A stretch of 64,000 nucleotides of DNA. Source: Plantago major. Its lineage: Eukaryota; Streptophyta; Magnoliopsida; Lamiales; Plantaginaceae. The stretch is taken from assembly GCA_026545765.1 (NCBI GenBank), contig CM048842.1, forward strand, positions 20,362,667-20,426,666, in the 5' to 3' direction. The translations under genes and the position numbers were made by a program. Below the pieces are notes generated by a model. It saw nothing but the letters and a program-made list of their open reading frames with translations, was not told the origin of the DNA and made no database searches. This document shows positions 63,231 to 64,000 of this stretch, piece after piece; positions within the stretch are counted from its first letter, which is position 1; each line of letters opens with the position of its first letter.

Positions 63231-64000
63231 CCTCAGGATCAATCGACACTCGCTCGTTCATTCTCATGACTTCTAAGAAGCCAAGTATCTCACGAGACTT
63301 GATCATAACCAGGGTTCTTGCTGTAAATGCAAACAATGATTGGAGATCCGACCTATTGAACTACCTCACCAACGACATAGTTCCGACTGATAAACTTAAA
63401 GCGAGACGACTAAGGAACAAAGCATTGAGGTATGTCATGATTGATTCAGATCTCTATAAACGATCATATGGCGGAACTTTCATGAGATGTCTAGACAAGG
63501 ACGAATCATTCTCGGTGATGGCCGAAATTCATCAAGGAAGCTGTGGAAATCATTCTGGGGGTCGGGCTTTGGCTCAAAAGATTGCCCGACAATGCTACTT
63601 TTGGCCCACTATGTTGAAAGACTCGTTCCAATTTTCAAGAGGATGTAATGAATGTCAACAATTTGCAAACATACCTCACCGACCCACTTTGCCCATGATA
63701 CCTGCAAGTATCACTTATCCCTTCGATCAATGGGGAATTGACATTGTCGGACAATTACCAGTTGGGACAGCACAAAAGAAGTTTATCATCGTGGCAGTGG
63801 AATACTTTACCAAGTGGGTCGAAGCTGAAGCCATGTCAATCATCACCGAGAAGAAAGTGATCGACTTCGTCTGGAAAAACATTATCTGTCGGTGTGGACT
63901 TCCAAGGATAATAGTAGCAGATAATGGGAGACAATTTTCAGGAATTTGGATGAAGCCAAGAATTGAAAATTGAGCAAAGGTTCACCTCGGTCGGATATCC
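63231..64000 (+). pseudogene. Tat 2 integrase, partial
   Basis: HHCC zinc domain (EIHQGSCGNH, GCNECQQF), Asp in QWGIDIVG and Asp in VADNGRQFSG. The frame is disturbed after SGIWM, but FTSVGY follows in another frame. The catalytic Glu lies beyond the window. Confidence 0.85.

Larger units (their letters stand above)
57967..64000 (+). mobile_element. Tat-type Ty3/gypsy retrotransposon 2 (right end outside the window)
   Basis: 5' LTR, primer-binding site, gag, protease, RT with YVDD, two RNase H domains and integrase in order. The window stops within the integrase core. It differs in sequence and LTR size from Tat element 1. Several stops and frame changes show it is degenerate as read. Confidence 0.88.

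Overview
This is nuclear DNA of a flowering plant, most likely a eudicot. One intact, intron-rich host gene (DNA topoisomerase II, 42101-48839) sits inside dense layers of transposable elements of plant-specific types: a Mutator-like element (MULE), Tat-type and Athila-type Ty3/gypsy elements, copia remnants, a LINE relic, MITEs and non-coding LTR elements. I cannot name the species.

Left part (1-22947). A degenerate ORF with a possible GRF-type zinc finger and an 11-residue helical repeat (409-816) is followed by a large direct duplication: block A (782-6398) and block B (12596-22947). Each block carries a dead MULE transposase gene on the minus strand. A non-autonomous LTR retrotransposon had already inserted in that MULE with an AGGAT target duplication, because both blocks share the 3' insertion boundary. 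Block B keeps the whole insertion (two LTRs of about 2 kb around an 867-bp non-coding interior). Block A lost about 4.7 kb, leaving part of one LTR. Between the blocks are AT-rich sequence, a LINE RNase H relic, and minus-strand Athila-like and copia LTR/gag remnants.

Middle part (22948-41019). A 5'-truncated Tat-type Ty3/gypsy element has broken gag, protease, RT (missing the YVDD catalytic segment), RNase H, a second RNase H and integrase, all on the plus strand. After pol come tandem repeats and an antisense gene (aORF) on the minus strand with its own TATA box, a 5'UTR intron and two coding introns. A non-autonomous Athila-like element (31936-37534; gag and a decayed protease only) is nested in the aORF. 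Two further tandem repeat arrays, a perfect hairpin next to a run of 15 G, a polypurine tract and the 3' LTR complete the element.

Host gene (42101-48839). I could assemble 18 exons that join in frame to 1473 codons with all type IIA topoisomerase motifs. One intron uses a GC donor. MITE-like elements lie on both sides.

Right part (49149-64000). MITEs and a copia integrase-RT fusion relic are followed by a 4.2-kb ORF-free copia-type non-autonomous element on the minus strand. It holds a set of hairpins with changing stems and a constant loop. A second, different Tat-type element begins with its 5' LTR near 57967 and runs off the window within integrase.

The most interesting items are the spliced antisense gene of the Tat element, the covarying hairpin set at 56494-56787, the nested history of the A/B duplication, and the duplicated polypurine-tract/LTR-start unit at 18888-19063.
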